A stretch of 64,000 nt of DNA from Haladaptatus caseinilyticus (GTDB taxonomy: Archaea > Halobacteriota > Halobacteria > Halobacteriales > Haladaptataceae), in the NCBI RefSeq assembly GCF_026248685.1, contig NZ_CP111036.1:2170001-2234000 (forward strand). Direction: 5' to 3'. The notes under the pieces were generated by a model that saw only the letters and a program-made list of their open reading frames with translations, made no database searches and had not been told where the DNA came from. This document shows, piece by piece, positions 35,038 to 42,903 of this stretch. The position numbers and the translations under genes were made by a program. Each line of letters begins with the position of its first letter. Positions within the stretch are counted from its first letter, which is position 1.

Positions 35038-35553
35038 ATGGAGTATGCGATACTGGGCTGGCCCGAGGACGAACCTACCTTGCGCCTCGATTACGAGGTG
35101 TTTAGCTACGCGGGAAAGTTCGTGATGTCGAACTCGGGGAAATCGGTTGCCCGAGAGGACGGAAGGCTCGTTGCCGCGATCGCCTTCAACGAGGACCGGA
35201 CCGACGAGGAGACGATGTGGCTCCGGTACGTGACGGTTCGCTCGAATCGGCGCGGCGAAGGTATCGGTTCGGAACTCGCACGATTTACCACGGAACGCAT
35301 TCACGACCGGGGGTATCGCTGTGTTCGAATCGCGGTGAACAACCCGTTCGCGTATCAAGCGCTCTACGGGGCCGGGTTCGGCTGGACCGGCGAGGAAACC
35401 GGACTGGCTGAACTCGTGTTGGAACACCCGGCAGTACGAACCGACGGGACGTATCAGTCCGGATTGGACGTGTTTCGCGACCGTGACCTTTCGGCGGATG
35501 AAATGTCATTTTTGGCGGGAAAGCGAGGTGCAAAACCACCGTCATCCTCCTGA
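35038..35553 (+). CDS. GNAT-family N-acetyltransferase
   Basis: A 171-residue acetyltransferase. The acetyl-CoA pocket is WLRYVTVRSNRRGEGIGSELARF, followed by the terminal helix NNPFAYQALYGAGFGWTGEETG. Substrate unknown. The ATG at 35038 gives MEYAILGW; the longer frame starting at 35008 overlaps the head of the opposite gene less plausibly. Confidence 0.83.
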   Translation: MEYAILGWPEDEPTLRLDYEVFSYAGKFVMSNSGKSVAREDGRLVAAIAFNEDRTDEETMWLRYVTVRSNRRGEGIGSELARFTTERIHDRGYRCVRIAVNNPFAYQALYGAGFGWTGEETGLAELVLEHPAVRTDGTYQSGLDVFRDRDLSADEMSFLAGKRGAKPPSSS

Positions 35554-35609
35554 ACGGAACATATTCTGCCGGCGCTTGTTTCCTTCGATTTACGCATTAA
35601 CACCTGATT

Positions 35610-35622
35610 AACGAAGTTCGTT
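35610..35622. promoter_or_regulatory. Perfect palindrome upstream of the DsbA-like gene
   Basis: AACGAA, G, TTCGTT: six-base arms with a one-base centre, 18-30 bases before the ATG at 35640, the spot where TATA or a repressor would sit. A redox- or metal-responsive operator is possible, but only the symmetry supports it. Confidence 0.4.
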
Positions 35623-35639
35623 ACCGATGACGTTCAGTT

Positions 35640-36647
35640 ATGAAGACGAGTCGGCGGACAATACTCGGTCTCCTCGGTGCAGGGCTTTCGGCCGGAGCGG
35701 CCGGATGCTCGGCGCTTTCGAACGAGCAGTCAGATCCAAAGCGGACCTCCGGACCGGATGGAACGCCGAAAGACGACGGAAAAACGACTACGACCGATAT
35801 CGATACCGACGAGGAGACGACGGACAGGGAAGAAACGAGTGAACCAGGGGAAATCGAATCCCCACAAGGACTTTACGAGTCCGTAAGCGTTCCGAGCAAC
35901 CCGACCGAATTCACCTACGCGAGAATGGGTTCCGACGATGCTCCCGTCACCGCGACCATCTACGGTGCGTGGAAGTGTCCGCACACGAAGGAGTTCGTGC
36001 ACGGGTTTATGAGTGACATCGTCGAAAAATACGTCAAATCCGGCGACGTGACGCTCGAATTCCGTGCGGTTGCCTATCGGGATGGCGAAGGATTCCACGG
36101 CCCCGACGAACCACGTGCCGCACGAGCGGGCCTCGCAGTCTGGAATAACGACCCCGAATCATACTGGGATTTCTTCGAATACATGTTCCAAAACCGTAGC
36201 GGGGTTGATGGCTGGGCAACGACGGAGACGCTCATGCGAATTGCCGAAAAAGCGGGCGTCGAAAACCGCGATACGATTCGGTCGGAGATAGAGAGCGGGA
36301 AGTATCAGCAACGGATCGAGAAGACGATGAAGCGGGTTCGCGAGATACCTATTTCCGCCGTCCCTCGCATCGTGGTCGATGGGAAAGTAACTGCACCGAC
36401 CGTAGAACCAAAGCGGACGATTGAACAGTTGGACGCCGCTCTCGGGAACGGGTCGGAGACGACGACCACGACGGACGAGACGACGACTACGACGGACGAT
36501 GAAACAACGACGACCACGACGGACGAGACGACGACTACGACGGACGATGAAACAACGACGACCACGGACGGAACTACTACGACAAGCGACGGAACCCACA
36601 CGACACCCGAAACGACGACTACGACAACGACGACATCGGAGCAATAG
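35640..36647 (+). CDS. DsbA-like thioredoxin-fold Tat lipoprotein with a Thr-rich tail
   Basis: A 335-residue exported protein. The leader SRRTILG and AAGC (Cys23) mark a Tat lipoprotein. A 50-residue charged spacer leads to a Thioredoxin_4/DsbA fold: TIYGAWKCPHTKEFVHGFM with Cys113 as CPHT, so the second active-site Cys is Thr, and cis-Pro in ISAVPRIVVDG. No other Cys exists in the mature chain apart from the lipidated one. The tail after about residue 280 is nearly all Thr, Glu and Asp and includes a perfect DNA repeat; it is likely a glycosylated spacer. A monothiol mechanism, for example isomerase or chaperone-like, is inferred. Confidence 0.8.
   Translation: MKTSRRTILGLLGAGLSAGAAGCSALSNEQSDPKRTSGPDGTPKDDGKTTTTDIDTDEETTDREETSEPGEIESPQGLYESVSVPSNPTEFTYARMGSDDAPVTATIYGAWKCPHTKEFVHGFMSDIVEKYVKSGDVTLEFRAVAYRDGEGFHGPDEPRAARAGLAVWNNDPESYWDFFEYMFQNRSGVDGWATTETLMRIAEKAGVENRDTIRSEIESGKYQQRIEKTMKRVREIPISAVPRIVVDGKVTAPTVEPKRTIEQLDAALGNGSETTTTTDETTTTTDDETTTTTTDETTTTTDDETTTTTDGTTTTSDGTHTTPETTTTTTTTSEQ
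36459..36554 (+). repeat. Two perfect 48-base tandem units coding a Thr-rich spacer
   Basis: Unit 1 is 36459-36506 and unit 2 is 36507-36554, identical by eye; a third, partial copy follows. Each unit encodes sixteen residues rich in Thr with Asp/Glu. Identity at synonymous positions points to recent duplication or ongoing slippage. Confidence 0.8.
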
Positions 36648-36706
36648 GGTCACGGCTTCGACGGAGGACGGGACTTTCAAGCCACCACCGCCCGTAGCTC
36701 CAGCTA

Positions 36707-37687
36707 ATGGGAAACTCCGCACTTCGGCAACTCGCAGCGCTCGAGGACATCGGCTTCGACGAGGTAGAAGGCTCGCTCGTCGCGGTTGACGCACATAACT
36801 GGCTCTATCGATATCTCACGACGACGGTAAAGTGGACCCGCGACGAAGTGTACACCACCGAGGACGGGACTGAAGTGGCAAACCTCGTCGGTATCGTCCA
36901 AGGCCTGCCCAAATTCTTCGAACACGATCTGACACCCGTTTTCGTCTTCGATGGGAGCGTCACCGACCTGAAGAGCGACGAAATCGAAAGCCGGCGTGAA
37001 CAACGCGAGAAATTGGAGGACCAATTGAAGGACGCGAAAGAGGCGGGTGACGCTATCGAAGTCGCTCGACTCGAAGCACACACCCAGCGACTGACACCGG
37101 TGATTCAGGAGACGACCCGGGAACTGCTCGACCTCCTCGACGTGCCGATCATCGAGGCACCTGCTGAGGGCGAAGCACAGGCCGCACATATGGCTCGTAC
37201 TGGGGCGGTCGACTACGCCGGAACGGAAGACTACGACGCCCTCCTGCTCGGCGCACCGTTCACGCTCCGTAAGCTCACGAGCAAGGGAAACCCGGAACTG
37301 ATGGACTTCGATGCCACGCTGGAAGAACACGATATCACGTGGGAACAGTTGGTGGATATCGCAATCCTTTGTGGAACCGACTTCAACGAGGGGATCTCCG
37401 GTGTCGGTCCGAAGACGGCCCTCAAAGGGGTCAAAGAACATGGGGACTTGTGGGGCGTTCTCGAAGAACGTGGCAAATATATCGAGTACGCGGATCGGAT
37501 CCGGGAGATGTTCCTCAACCCCAAGGTGACCGACGAGTACGAGTTCGACGCCGAGATGAACCCCGATATCGACGCGGCCCACGAATACGTCACGGAGGAG
37601 TGGAAGGTCCACGCCGCCGAGGTAGAGCGCGGATTCGAGCGGATCGAAGAAAGTGTGACGCAAACCGGCCTGGACCAGTGGACGTAG
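36707..37687 (+). CDS. fen: Flap endonuclease 1
   Basis: A 326-residue structure-specific nuclease of replication and repair that removes RNA-DNA flaps at Okazaki junctions. Seen: [13 protein letters not shown] with the first metal-binding Asp, [33 protein letters not shown], and [17 protein letters not shown] (helix-hairpin-helix). The C-terminus ends QTGLDQWT, a PIP-box-like sequence for PCNA. Length matches archaeal Fen1. Confidence 0.95.
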   Translation: MGNSALRQLAALEDIGFDEVEGSLVAVDAHNWLYRYLTTTVKWTRDEVYTTEDGTEVANLVGIVQGLPKFFEHDLTPVFVFDGSVTDLKSDEIESRREQREKLEDQLKDAKEAGDAIEVARLEAHTQRLTPVIQETTRELLDLLDVPIIEAPAEGEAQAAHMARTGAVDYAGTEDYDALLLGAPFTLRKLTSKGNPELMDFDATLEEHDITWEQLVDIAILCGTDFNEGISGVGPKTALKGVKEHGDLWGVLEERGKYIEYADRIREMFLNPKVTDEYEFDAEMNPDIDAAHEYVTEEWKVHAAEVERGFERIEESVTQTGLDQWT

Positions 37688-37727
37688 GGCCGATACGTTG
37701 ACGGGATTCCGGACGGTATGCCGAATC

Positions 37728-38030
37728 ATGAGCGACGAACTGTCGCCGAACGATTTGACGGAGGGAATGACCGTCGAGTTCGAATGGGCACCGAAGGGAC
37801 CGGGAAGCGGCGGCACCGTCGAGGGGGAGATAACGCGGGTGTGGCGACCCGAGGAGAGCGTTCGGGAGTTCACCGTCCGCGAAGACGACGAAACCGATTG
37901 GAACGTCTATACGGAGTATCGAACGCCGCCGGTCGAACGAGTCGAAGTAGGTGATGGCGATGAATCGGATGGGGAACCGGAGACCGAGACGGTCGGTCGA
38001 TTGAAACGAATCGTTTCGACACGTCGGTGA
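37728..38030 (+). CDS. Small haloarchaeal protein downstream of fen1
   Basis: A 100-residue acidic protein read in the same direction as fen1, 40 bases later. A beta-rich core (GMTVEFEWAPKGPGSGGTVEGEITRVW) is followed by an acidic stretch (VEVGDGDESDGEPETETVG) and a short basic end (RLKRIVSTRR). No motif recognised; a nucleic-acid-binding small domain is conceivable. The start MSDELSPNDL was chosen over an in-frame upstream start. Confidence 0.6.
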   Translation: MSDELSPNDLTEGMTVEFEWAPKGPGSGGTVEGEITRVWRPEESVREFTVREDDETDWNVYTEYRTPPVERVEVGDGDESDGEPETETVGRLKRIVSTRR

Positions 38031-38154
38031 CTTTCGATAGCATCGAGAGCGTTTGATCGCCTCGTATCCGTATGGCTCGCGTTCCGCACGGTTCGTCGGT
38101 GCGTTGCTACCTTCTGCCGACTCCGAACACGGTCGTCGGAGGGGTTTGTCCCCG

Positions 38155-38382
38155 CTATCGAGCGTAGAGTTTCGATCCGACGAGCATCGTAAGCCGGGTG
38201 TCATCGTCCGGCGAAACGGCCACGTAGGGCCGTGAAACAGGGCCGAACACGTCAACCACCCTGCCGACGTTCTGGAGGCTCTCATCGACGACAATGGTTC
38301 CGATGTCCGGATATTCCTCGCTCGGCGATTGGACGATGGCGAGGTTCTGTGCGGTCCGGACGACCTGTCCCAATCGGTGCAT
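38155..38382 (-). CDS. gar1: H/ACA ribonucleoprotein protein Gar1
   Basis: A 75-residue protein of the archaeal H/ACA guide-RNP, which makes pseudouridine in rRNA. The Gar1 beta-barrel pattern is clear: VDESLQNVGRVVDVFGPVSRPYVAV, with Gly-Pro-Val conserved. Haloarchaeal Gar1 is normally this short. It starts right at the end of srp19 (TAATG), as in many archaea. Confidence 0.9.
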   Translation of the reverse strand: MHRLGQVVRTAQNLAIVQSPSEEYPDIGTIVVDESLQNVGRVVDVFGPVSRPYVAVSPDDDTRLTMLVGSKLYAR

Positions 38383-38663
38383 TAGTTTCGCATGGCCGCG
38401 ACGTATGCGGCGACGGCCTGAATGAGGTCGTTCTTCGAGGAGTCGTCCGCGTTCTTGACGAGGACGCGGCCGCGTTCCTCCCATCCTTCGCGCGAGTAGG
38501 CTTTGTCGCGTTCGATGACGGTATCGTAGCCGACCTGTTGGACGGCCCGAGCGATTTCGTCCACCGTCGGTTCCTCGACGGCGGATGCTTCCGGCACCCG
38601 CCGTCCTTGCTTTCGAGTCAACTCCGCGTCGAGATACGCGGGCCAGATGACTTTTTCGACCAT
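38382..38663 (-). CDS. srp19: Signal recognition particle 19 kDa protein
   Basis: A 93-residue SRP19, which binds the tip of 7S RNA and helps SRP54 assemble. Seen: [37 protein letters not shown], the family core, then [24 protein letters not shown]. The start [13 protein letters not shown] is the standard N-terminus. It is followed by gar1 with one base overlap, a common archaeal pair. Confidence 0.95.
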   Translation of the reverse strand: MVEKVIWPAYLDAELTRKQGRRVPEASAVEEPTVDEIARAVQQVGYDTVIERDKAYSREGWEERGRVLVKNADDSSKNDLIQAVAAYVAAMRN

Positions 38664-38703
38664 ACTCCACCCTCTGTTGCGACCCGTTAAACGCCTTTTC
38701 GTG

Positions 38704-39780
38704 TCACTCGCGTCGAGCGAGGAGTGTGACAAGCGCGAGTGCACCTGCAACCACCGAGATACCGGCACCGAATCCGGGCTGGCCGCCGGACGCCGTGGTC
38801 GTTTCGGTGGCCGTATTGCTCGCCGATTCGGTCGTCGTTCCGTCATCCGTTTCGGTCGTTGTCGTCGTCAGATTCGCCTGTGCGTACGCCTTCGGGTGGA
38901 ACGTCTTCGCCAATTTCGTAATCGGGTGAACGATTCGCGGCGCGGGCTGACTCACGTAGTTCGAGTTCAGCGAAACGGTCCGGTTGTGTTTAGCGGCCGG
39001 TGTGTCGCTATAATCGTTCGGCACCGACGCGCCCGCCGAAACGATGAACCAATCGGGATTCTGCTTTACGACCACTTCGGTACTGATCTGTTTGTACCCG
39101 GAAATCCCGGCTTCCGCGGCGACGTTCGTCCCGCCTGCCGTTTCGATGATTTTGTCGACGAAGGTCCCCTTGCCGGCGGTGAATCCGCCGCTCATGACGT
39201 ACAGCACTTTCGGGCTGTCCTCGCCGGAAACCGCCTGTTGAACTGTGTTGACGCGGTCTTTCATCCACGAAACAGTTTTCGCTGCCCCCTCACACTCGCC
39301 GGTGAGTTTCCCGGTCTGTTCGGTTTTCGAGTAGATGTCCTCGATGGACTTCGATTCGCGGAACTTGTACACCGTCAGCCCCGCATCACGCAATTTTTGG
39401 ACGGTCTGGTCGGGAATGACGTTCGGCGCGAGGACGAGGTCCGGGTTCTGCGCGACGACTTTCTCGGGGACGACCGTAGTCATCCCGGAACCGGAAACGT
39501 TCGCCGTCCCGCTTGCGCCGTCGAGATAGGCCGAAAACTTCGTCGTCGCGACGACTTTTTCTTTCCCGCCGATTTCCCACATCGTCTGTGCCGCGCTCGG
39601 CGAGAGGGTGACGATTCGCTGCGGTTCCGTTTCGATCGTTACGTCAGTCCCCGTGGCATCGGTTTTCGTCACCGGGAACGAGCAGGTTCCCTGTGCCCCT
39701 GCAACGCCCACTGGCCCGATCGCGATACCACCGACGAATGTTGCGACGACGAGCATCGCCGACAACAGTAGCTGTTTCAT
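38704..39780 (-). CDS. btuF: Corrinoid ABC transporter binding protein with PGF-CTERM anchor
   Basis: A 358-residue class III solute-binding protein for vitamin B12-type corrinoids. After a Sec-type signal peptide ([22 protein letters not shown]) come [27 protein letters not shown] and [24 protein letters not shown], the BtuF fold. It has no lipobox. Instead a Thr/Glu-rich spacer and [27 protein letters not shown] give a PGF-CTERM signal, so it is probably fixed to archaeal lipid at the C-terminus by an ArtA-type enzyme. It is divergent from btuC across 63 bases. Confidence 0.9.
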   Translation of the reverse strand: MKQLLLSAMLVVATFVGGIAIGPVGVAGAQGTCSFPVTKTDATGTDVTIETEPQRIVTLSPSAAQTMWEIGGKEKVVATTKFSAYLDGASGTANVSGSGMTTVVPEKVVAQNPDLVLAPNVIPDQTVQKLRDAGLTVYKFRESKSIEDIYSKTEQTGKLTGECEGAAKTVSWMKDRVNTVQQAVSGEDSPKVLYVMSGGFTAGKGTFVDKIIETAGGTNVAAEAGISGYKQISTEVVVKQNPDWFIVSAGASVPNDYSDTPAAKHNRTVSLNSNYVSQPAPRIVHPITKLAKTFHPKAYAQANLTTTTTETDDGTTTESASNTATETTTASGGQPGFGAGISVVAGALALVTLLARRE

Positions 39781-39807
39781 GACAGTCGGCACGTCGAGTG
39801 TGTTCAA

Positions 39808-39817
39808 TAAATATTTA
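39808..39817. promoter_or_regulatory. Symmetric TATA palindrome shared by btuF and btuC
   Basis: TAAATATTTA reads the same on both strands. Its edges are 28-37 bases before the btuF ATG (39780) and 27-36 bases before the btuC ATG (39844), so one element can serve as TATA box in both directions at leaderless spacing. It is the only AT block in the 63-base gap. Confidence 0.65.
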
Positions 39818-39843
39818 CCTAAAGCAATCAGACTTGCATATCG

Positions 39844-40953
39844 ATGCGATATGGGACGCGCGTAACCACGTGGTGTGGCGGATTAGCGGCGATGCTTATC
39901 ATCGTCGTGCTGGGTAGCGCCGCAACTGGGCCGACTTCACTCTCCCCATTACTCGTGGCAAAAGCCCTGCTCAACGAATTGGCGATACCGACCGGTATCC
40001 GGATCGCGGAGCACACGCTTTCCGTCCCGGGCGTGCTCTCCGTCGGCGTTCCGCTCCCGAAATTTTCGTACACGTCGATGTTCTCGTTTTCAGTCCCCAA
40101 AACCACGGAAGTCATCGTCGTTACCCTCAGAATGCCGCGAATCGTCCTCGCGGGAGTCGTTGGATTCGCCCTCGCGACCGCGGGAGTCGTCATGCAAGGG
40201 TTCTTCCGAAATCCGATGGCCGACCCCTCTATCATCGGCGTCTCGTCCGGGGCCGCAGTCGGAGCGGTCGCGACCATCGCTTTCTCGATTTCTCTCCCCT
40301 TCGCACTTCCCGTATTCTCCTTCGTCGGCGCAATACTCGCAGCGTTCGGGGTCTATCTACTGGCCACGCAGGATGGACGAACGCCGGTCGCGACACTCCT
40401 CCTCGCTGGGGTCGCAGTCCAGACTCTGCTCGGCGCTGTCGTCTCGTTTCTCCTCCTCGAAAGCGGGGAAAGCCTTCGAGAGGCGGTTTTCTGGCTTATG
40501 GGACACCTCCATTACGCCTCGTGGCGAAAGGTATGGATCGCTTTGCCGGTCGCACTGCTCAGCTTTTCCGTCCTCGCCCTATTTGCGCAGGAACTCAACG
40601 TTCTCCTGCTCGGCGAGGAGGACGCCCACAACCTCGGGGTCGAAGTCGAGCGAACCAAGCGCCTCCTCCTCGCAGTCGCGAGCATCGTCACTGCCGCCGC
40701 AGTGGCGGTATCAGGAGTCATCGGGTTCGTCGGCCTCGTCGTTCCCCACGTGATGCGCCTGCTGGTCGGACCGGACCACCGAATCTTGCTCCCAACCAGC
40801 GCCCTCGCCGGGGCCGTCTTCCTCGTCGCAACCGACACGGTCGCCAGATCTGCCACGGGTGCGGCTGAGCTCCCGGTCGGCATCGTCACCGCCTTCCTCG
40901 GCGCACCGTTTTTCCTGTATCTGCTCCGTAAGCGTGAGGTGCACGCGTTGTGA
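39844..40953 (+). CDS. btuC: Corrinoid ABC transporter permease
   Basis: A 369-residue FecCD-type permease with about ten membrane helices. The family pattern RMPRIVLAGVVGFALATAGVVMQGFFRNPMADPSIIGVSSGA and SGVIGFVGLVVPHVMRLLVGPDHR is clear. An insert of about 45 residues between helix 1 and this region (residues 40-90) carries hydrophobic and Pro-rich patches. It couples to BtuD through GTGA overlap. Confidence 0.93.
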   Translation: MRYGTRVTTWCGGLAAMLIIVVLGSAATGPTSLSPLLVAKALLNELAIPTGIRIAEHTLSVPGVLSVGVPLPKFSYTSMFSFSVPKTTEVIVVTLRMPRIVLAGVVGFALATAGVVMQGFFRNPMADPSIIGVSSGAAVGAVATIAFSISLPFALPVFSFVGAILAAFGVYLLATQDGRTPVATLLLAGVAVQTLLGAVVSFLLLESGESLREAVFWLMGHLHYASWRKVWIALPVALLSFSVLALFAQELNVLLLGEEDAHNLGVEVERTKRLLLAVASIVTAAAVAVSGVIGFVGLVVPHVMRLLVGPDHRILLPTSALAGAVFLVATDTVARSATGAAELPVGIVTAFLGAPFFLYLLRKREVHAL

Positions 40954-42200
40954 TTCGCATCGACGACGTATCGGTGACGCTCGGCGAATCACTGGTTCTC
41001 GACGGGGTAAATGCTCGCGTCTCGGACGGGACGTTCGTCGGCCTCGTCGGACCGAACGGCGCCGGCAAAACTACCCTGCTCCGAGTCATGAACGGTGTCC
41101 TGTCGCCCGATACCGGACGCGTGCAGGTCGATGGCGACACGATGGCAAACCTCTCCTCGAAGGCGGCCAGTCGGCGAGTGGCGACCGTTCCCCAGGACAC
41201 GACCCTCTCGTTCGGTTTCGACGTGCACGACGTCGTCGCCATGGGGCGAACTCCCTACCGGTCCCGATTCGGCAACGGCGATGGTGAAGACGAACGGAAG
41301 CTGGTGGAACGAGCGATGGAACGAACCGACGTCGCTGATTTCGCCGACCGACCGATCACTGCCGTCAGTGGCGGTGAGCGCCAACGAATCCTGCTCGCTC
41401 GTGCACTGACACAGGATACGCCCGTTCTCCTGCTGGACGAACCGACCGCCAGCCTCGACATCAACCACCAAGTGCGTACCTTCGAACTCGTCCGTGAACT
41501 GGTCACCGATGGGAAAACCGTCGTCGCCGCGATTCACGACTTGAACCTCGCGGCCCACTACTGCGACGAACTGCTCCTCCTCGATTCTGGCTCCGTGCTC
41601 TCGTCCGGGTCGCCGGCGAACGTACTTGCGGAGGAGACCCTTCGCGAGGCGTTCGACGCGCGGGCAGTCGTTTCCAGCCACCCTGTGACGGGTTCAACGT
41701 ACGTGACCGCCCTCCCGGAACGGACGGTTGGCGAAAGAAGGGCGAGCAAAGTTCACGTCATCGGTGGAGGAGGAACCGTCTCTCGCCTTCTCTACTTGCT
41801 CTCCGCGGCAGGGTATGAGGTATCCGTCGGCGTACTGAACGAGGGAGATTCCGACCTCGAAACCGCACGGTCGCTCGGATTAGAAACGATCGTCGAAGAA
41901 CCGTTTGCACCCATCAGTGCCGATGCACGTGAAGCGGTCGAATCGAAAGTTCAGGATGCCGACCTAACAGTCCTCGCGGACGTAGAGATCGGAGCAGGGA
42001 ACCTAGCAAATCTCGAAGTCGCATGCGAAGCGGACGCGGTGATCGTCGTGGAAGAACGCCCATTCGACGCTCGAAACTACGCCGGGAACACCGCCGTCGC
42101 ACGCTATCGAGAGCTGTGTGAACGCGGTCCGGTCGTTCCACCGGACGATCTGCTTTCGGTAGTCGCGAACGAGCTGTCGGACGCTGACAGTGACTCGTAG
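40950..42200 (+). CDS. btuD: Corrinoid ABC transporter ATPase with a C-terminal extension
   Basis: A 416-residue ATPase. Residues 1-255 are a FecE/BtuD-type ATPase: Walker A GPNGAGKT (34-41), signature VSGGERQR (139-146), Walker B VLLLDEPTASLD and switch His in AAIHDLNLAAHYCD. Residues 262-416 add a domain beginning RRASKVHVIGGGGTVSRLLYLLSAAGYEV, which looks Rossmann-like; its function is unknown and it is much longer than bacterial BtuD. It starts with GTG, coupled to btuC. Confidence 0.92.
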   Translation: MIRIDDVSVTLGESLVLDGVNARVSDGTFVGLVGPNGAGKTTLLRVMNGVLSPDTGRVQVDGDTMANLSSKAASRRVATVPQDTTLSFGFDVHDVVAMGRTPYRSRFGNGDGEDERKLVERAMERTDVADFADRPITAVSGGERQRILLARALTQDTPVLLLDEPTASLDINHQVRTFELVRELVTDGKTVVAAIHDLNLAAHYCDELLLLDSGSVLSSGSPANVLAEETLREAFDARAVVSSHPVTGSTYVTALPERTVGERRASKVHVIGGGGTVSRLLYLLSAAGYEVSVGVLNEGDSDLETARSLGLETIVEEPFAPISADAREAVESKVQDADLTVLADVEIGAGNLANLEVACEADAVIVVEERPFDARNYAGNTAVARYRELCERGPVVPPDDLLSVVANELSDADSDS

Positions 42201-42231
42201 GGACTCCCTTCCGGGCCACCGATGACCGCTT

Positions 42232-42540
42232 TTAGGAATCGATGGTAGTCCGATACTGCACCAGTTCGAACAGCATCAACGCGGCAAAGGTGCTTGCCGC
42301 GAGCATAACGATGGCTGCGACACCCACACGTACCGAGGGCGCGACAACGAGGCCAGTTCCGAGGGTTGCACCTGTAATCAGGGCCATGACGAACCGTTTG
42401 ATCTTCGTCAGGGAGACGAATCGCTGTGCGACGGTCGGGTCGAGACCGACGATTCGAGACCAAACGACGTACAGCGAGAGCACGATGAGGAACGAAATGA
42501 GGACAACACCGAGCAGTAACGAGAATACGACGACTTCCAC
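42232..42540 (-). CDS. Small three-helix membrane protein
   Basis: A 102-residue protein with three hydrophobic segments (VEVVVFSLLLGVVLISFLIV, then FVMALITGATLGTGLVVA and VGVAAIVMLAASTFAALML). I start it at a GTG at 42540, the first plausible start; a longer frame extends upstream without haloarchaeal composition. The cytoplasmic loop is basic (AQRFVSLTKIKRF). No function known. Confidence 0.55.
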   Translation of the reverse strand: MEVVVFSLLLGVVLISFLIVLSLYVVWSRIVGLDPTVAQRFVSLTKIKRFVMALITGATLGTGLVVAPSVRVGVAAIVMLAASTFAALMLFELVQYRTTIDS

Positions 42541-42649
42541 GATGTTAGCCCCTCTCGAGTGTGAACCTGTCGCGTGTCGATATAATTCTACCGAATGACA
42601 CGTATTTTCCGAGGTAAAGATGTGCAGTGCGGGAGTAAAGTACCCCGGG

Positions 42650-42787
42650 ATGAGAACTTTCGTGGGAGGGTTGGTGACACTTTGGAAGGAGGCCAACCTT
42701 CCGCCAGAGCCTCCGGCACCGCCGGAATACGACGCTCACACTAGCACGCTTGCGCGCCCGAGTCAGGCAGGCGCATCTAAACAGTGA
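42650..42787 (+). CDS. Possible 45-residue small protein (weak)
   Basis: ATG at 42650, TGA at 42785-42787. The product starts MRTFVGGLVTLWKEANLPP and has a Pro-rich middle. Codon third positions are less G/C-biased than in the neighbours and the frame contains both hairpins, so a structured untranslated RNA or plain intergenic DNA is as likely. Confidence 0.2.
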   Translation: MRTFVGGLVTLWKEANLPPEPPAPPEYDAHTSTLARPSQAGASKQ

Positions 42788-42870
42788 CCCCACGTCCCCT
42801 TTGTTATACGCCAGCTAAATCGTGGCGGAGGGAGCCTTATCCAGTGACAAAACCCTACAGGTCGGGGAGA

Positions 42871-42880
42871 CGTTTTTATC
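42871..42880 (+). promoter_or_regulatory. TATA-like element of the crtD-lyeJ-cruF operon
   Basis: CGTTTTTATC lies 24-33 bases before the ATG at 42904, a strong TATA position for a leaderless operon transcript. It also rules out the in-frame upstream ATG start at 42784. Confidence 0.6.
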
Positions 42881-42903
42881 AGGTTCGCGCCCTGACATCC
42901 TGT

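Larger units (their letters stand above)
42541..42903. other. 363-base region upstream of crtD
   Basis: It holds the crtD promoter at its right end (42871-42880), two short hairpins (GGAAGG...CCTTCC at about 42684, and TCCGGC-ACC-GCCGGA at about 42709), and a weak 45-codon open frame at 42650-42787. No longer gene is supported on either strand. Confidence 0.45.

Noticed and set aside
36459-36600. Tandem repeat mistaken for a CRISPR or integration site
   Set aside because: The units are in frame and code Thr-rich spacer; no cas genes or unique spacers are present.
42541-42640. Longer start for the three-helix membrane protein
   Set aside because: The upstream part lacks haloarchaeal codon bias; the GTG at 42540 starts the first helix directly.
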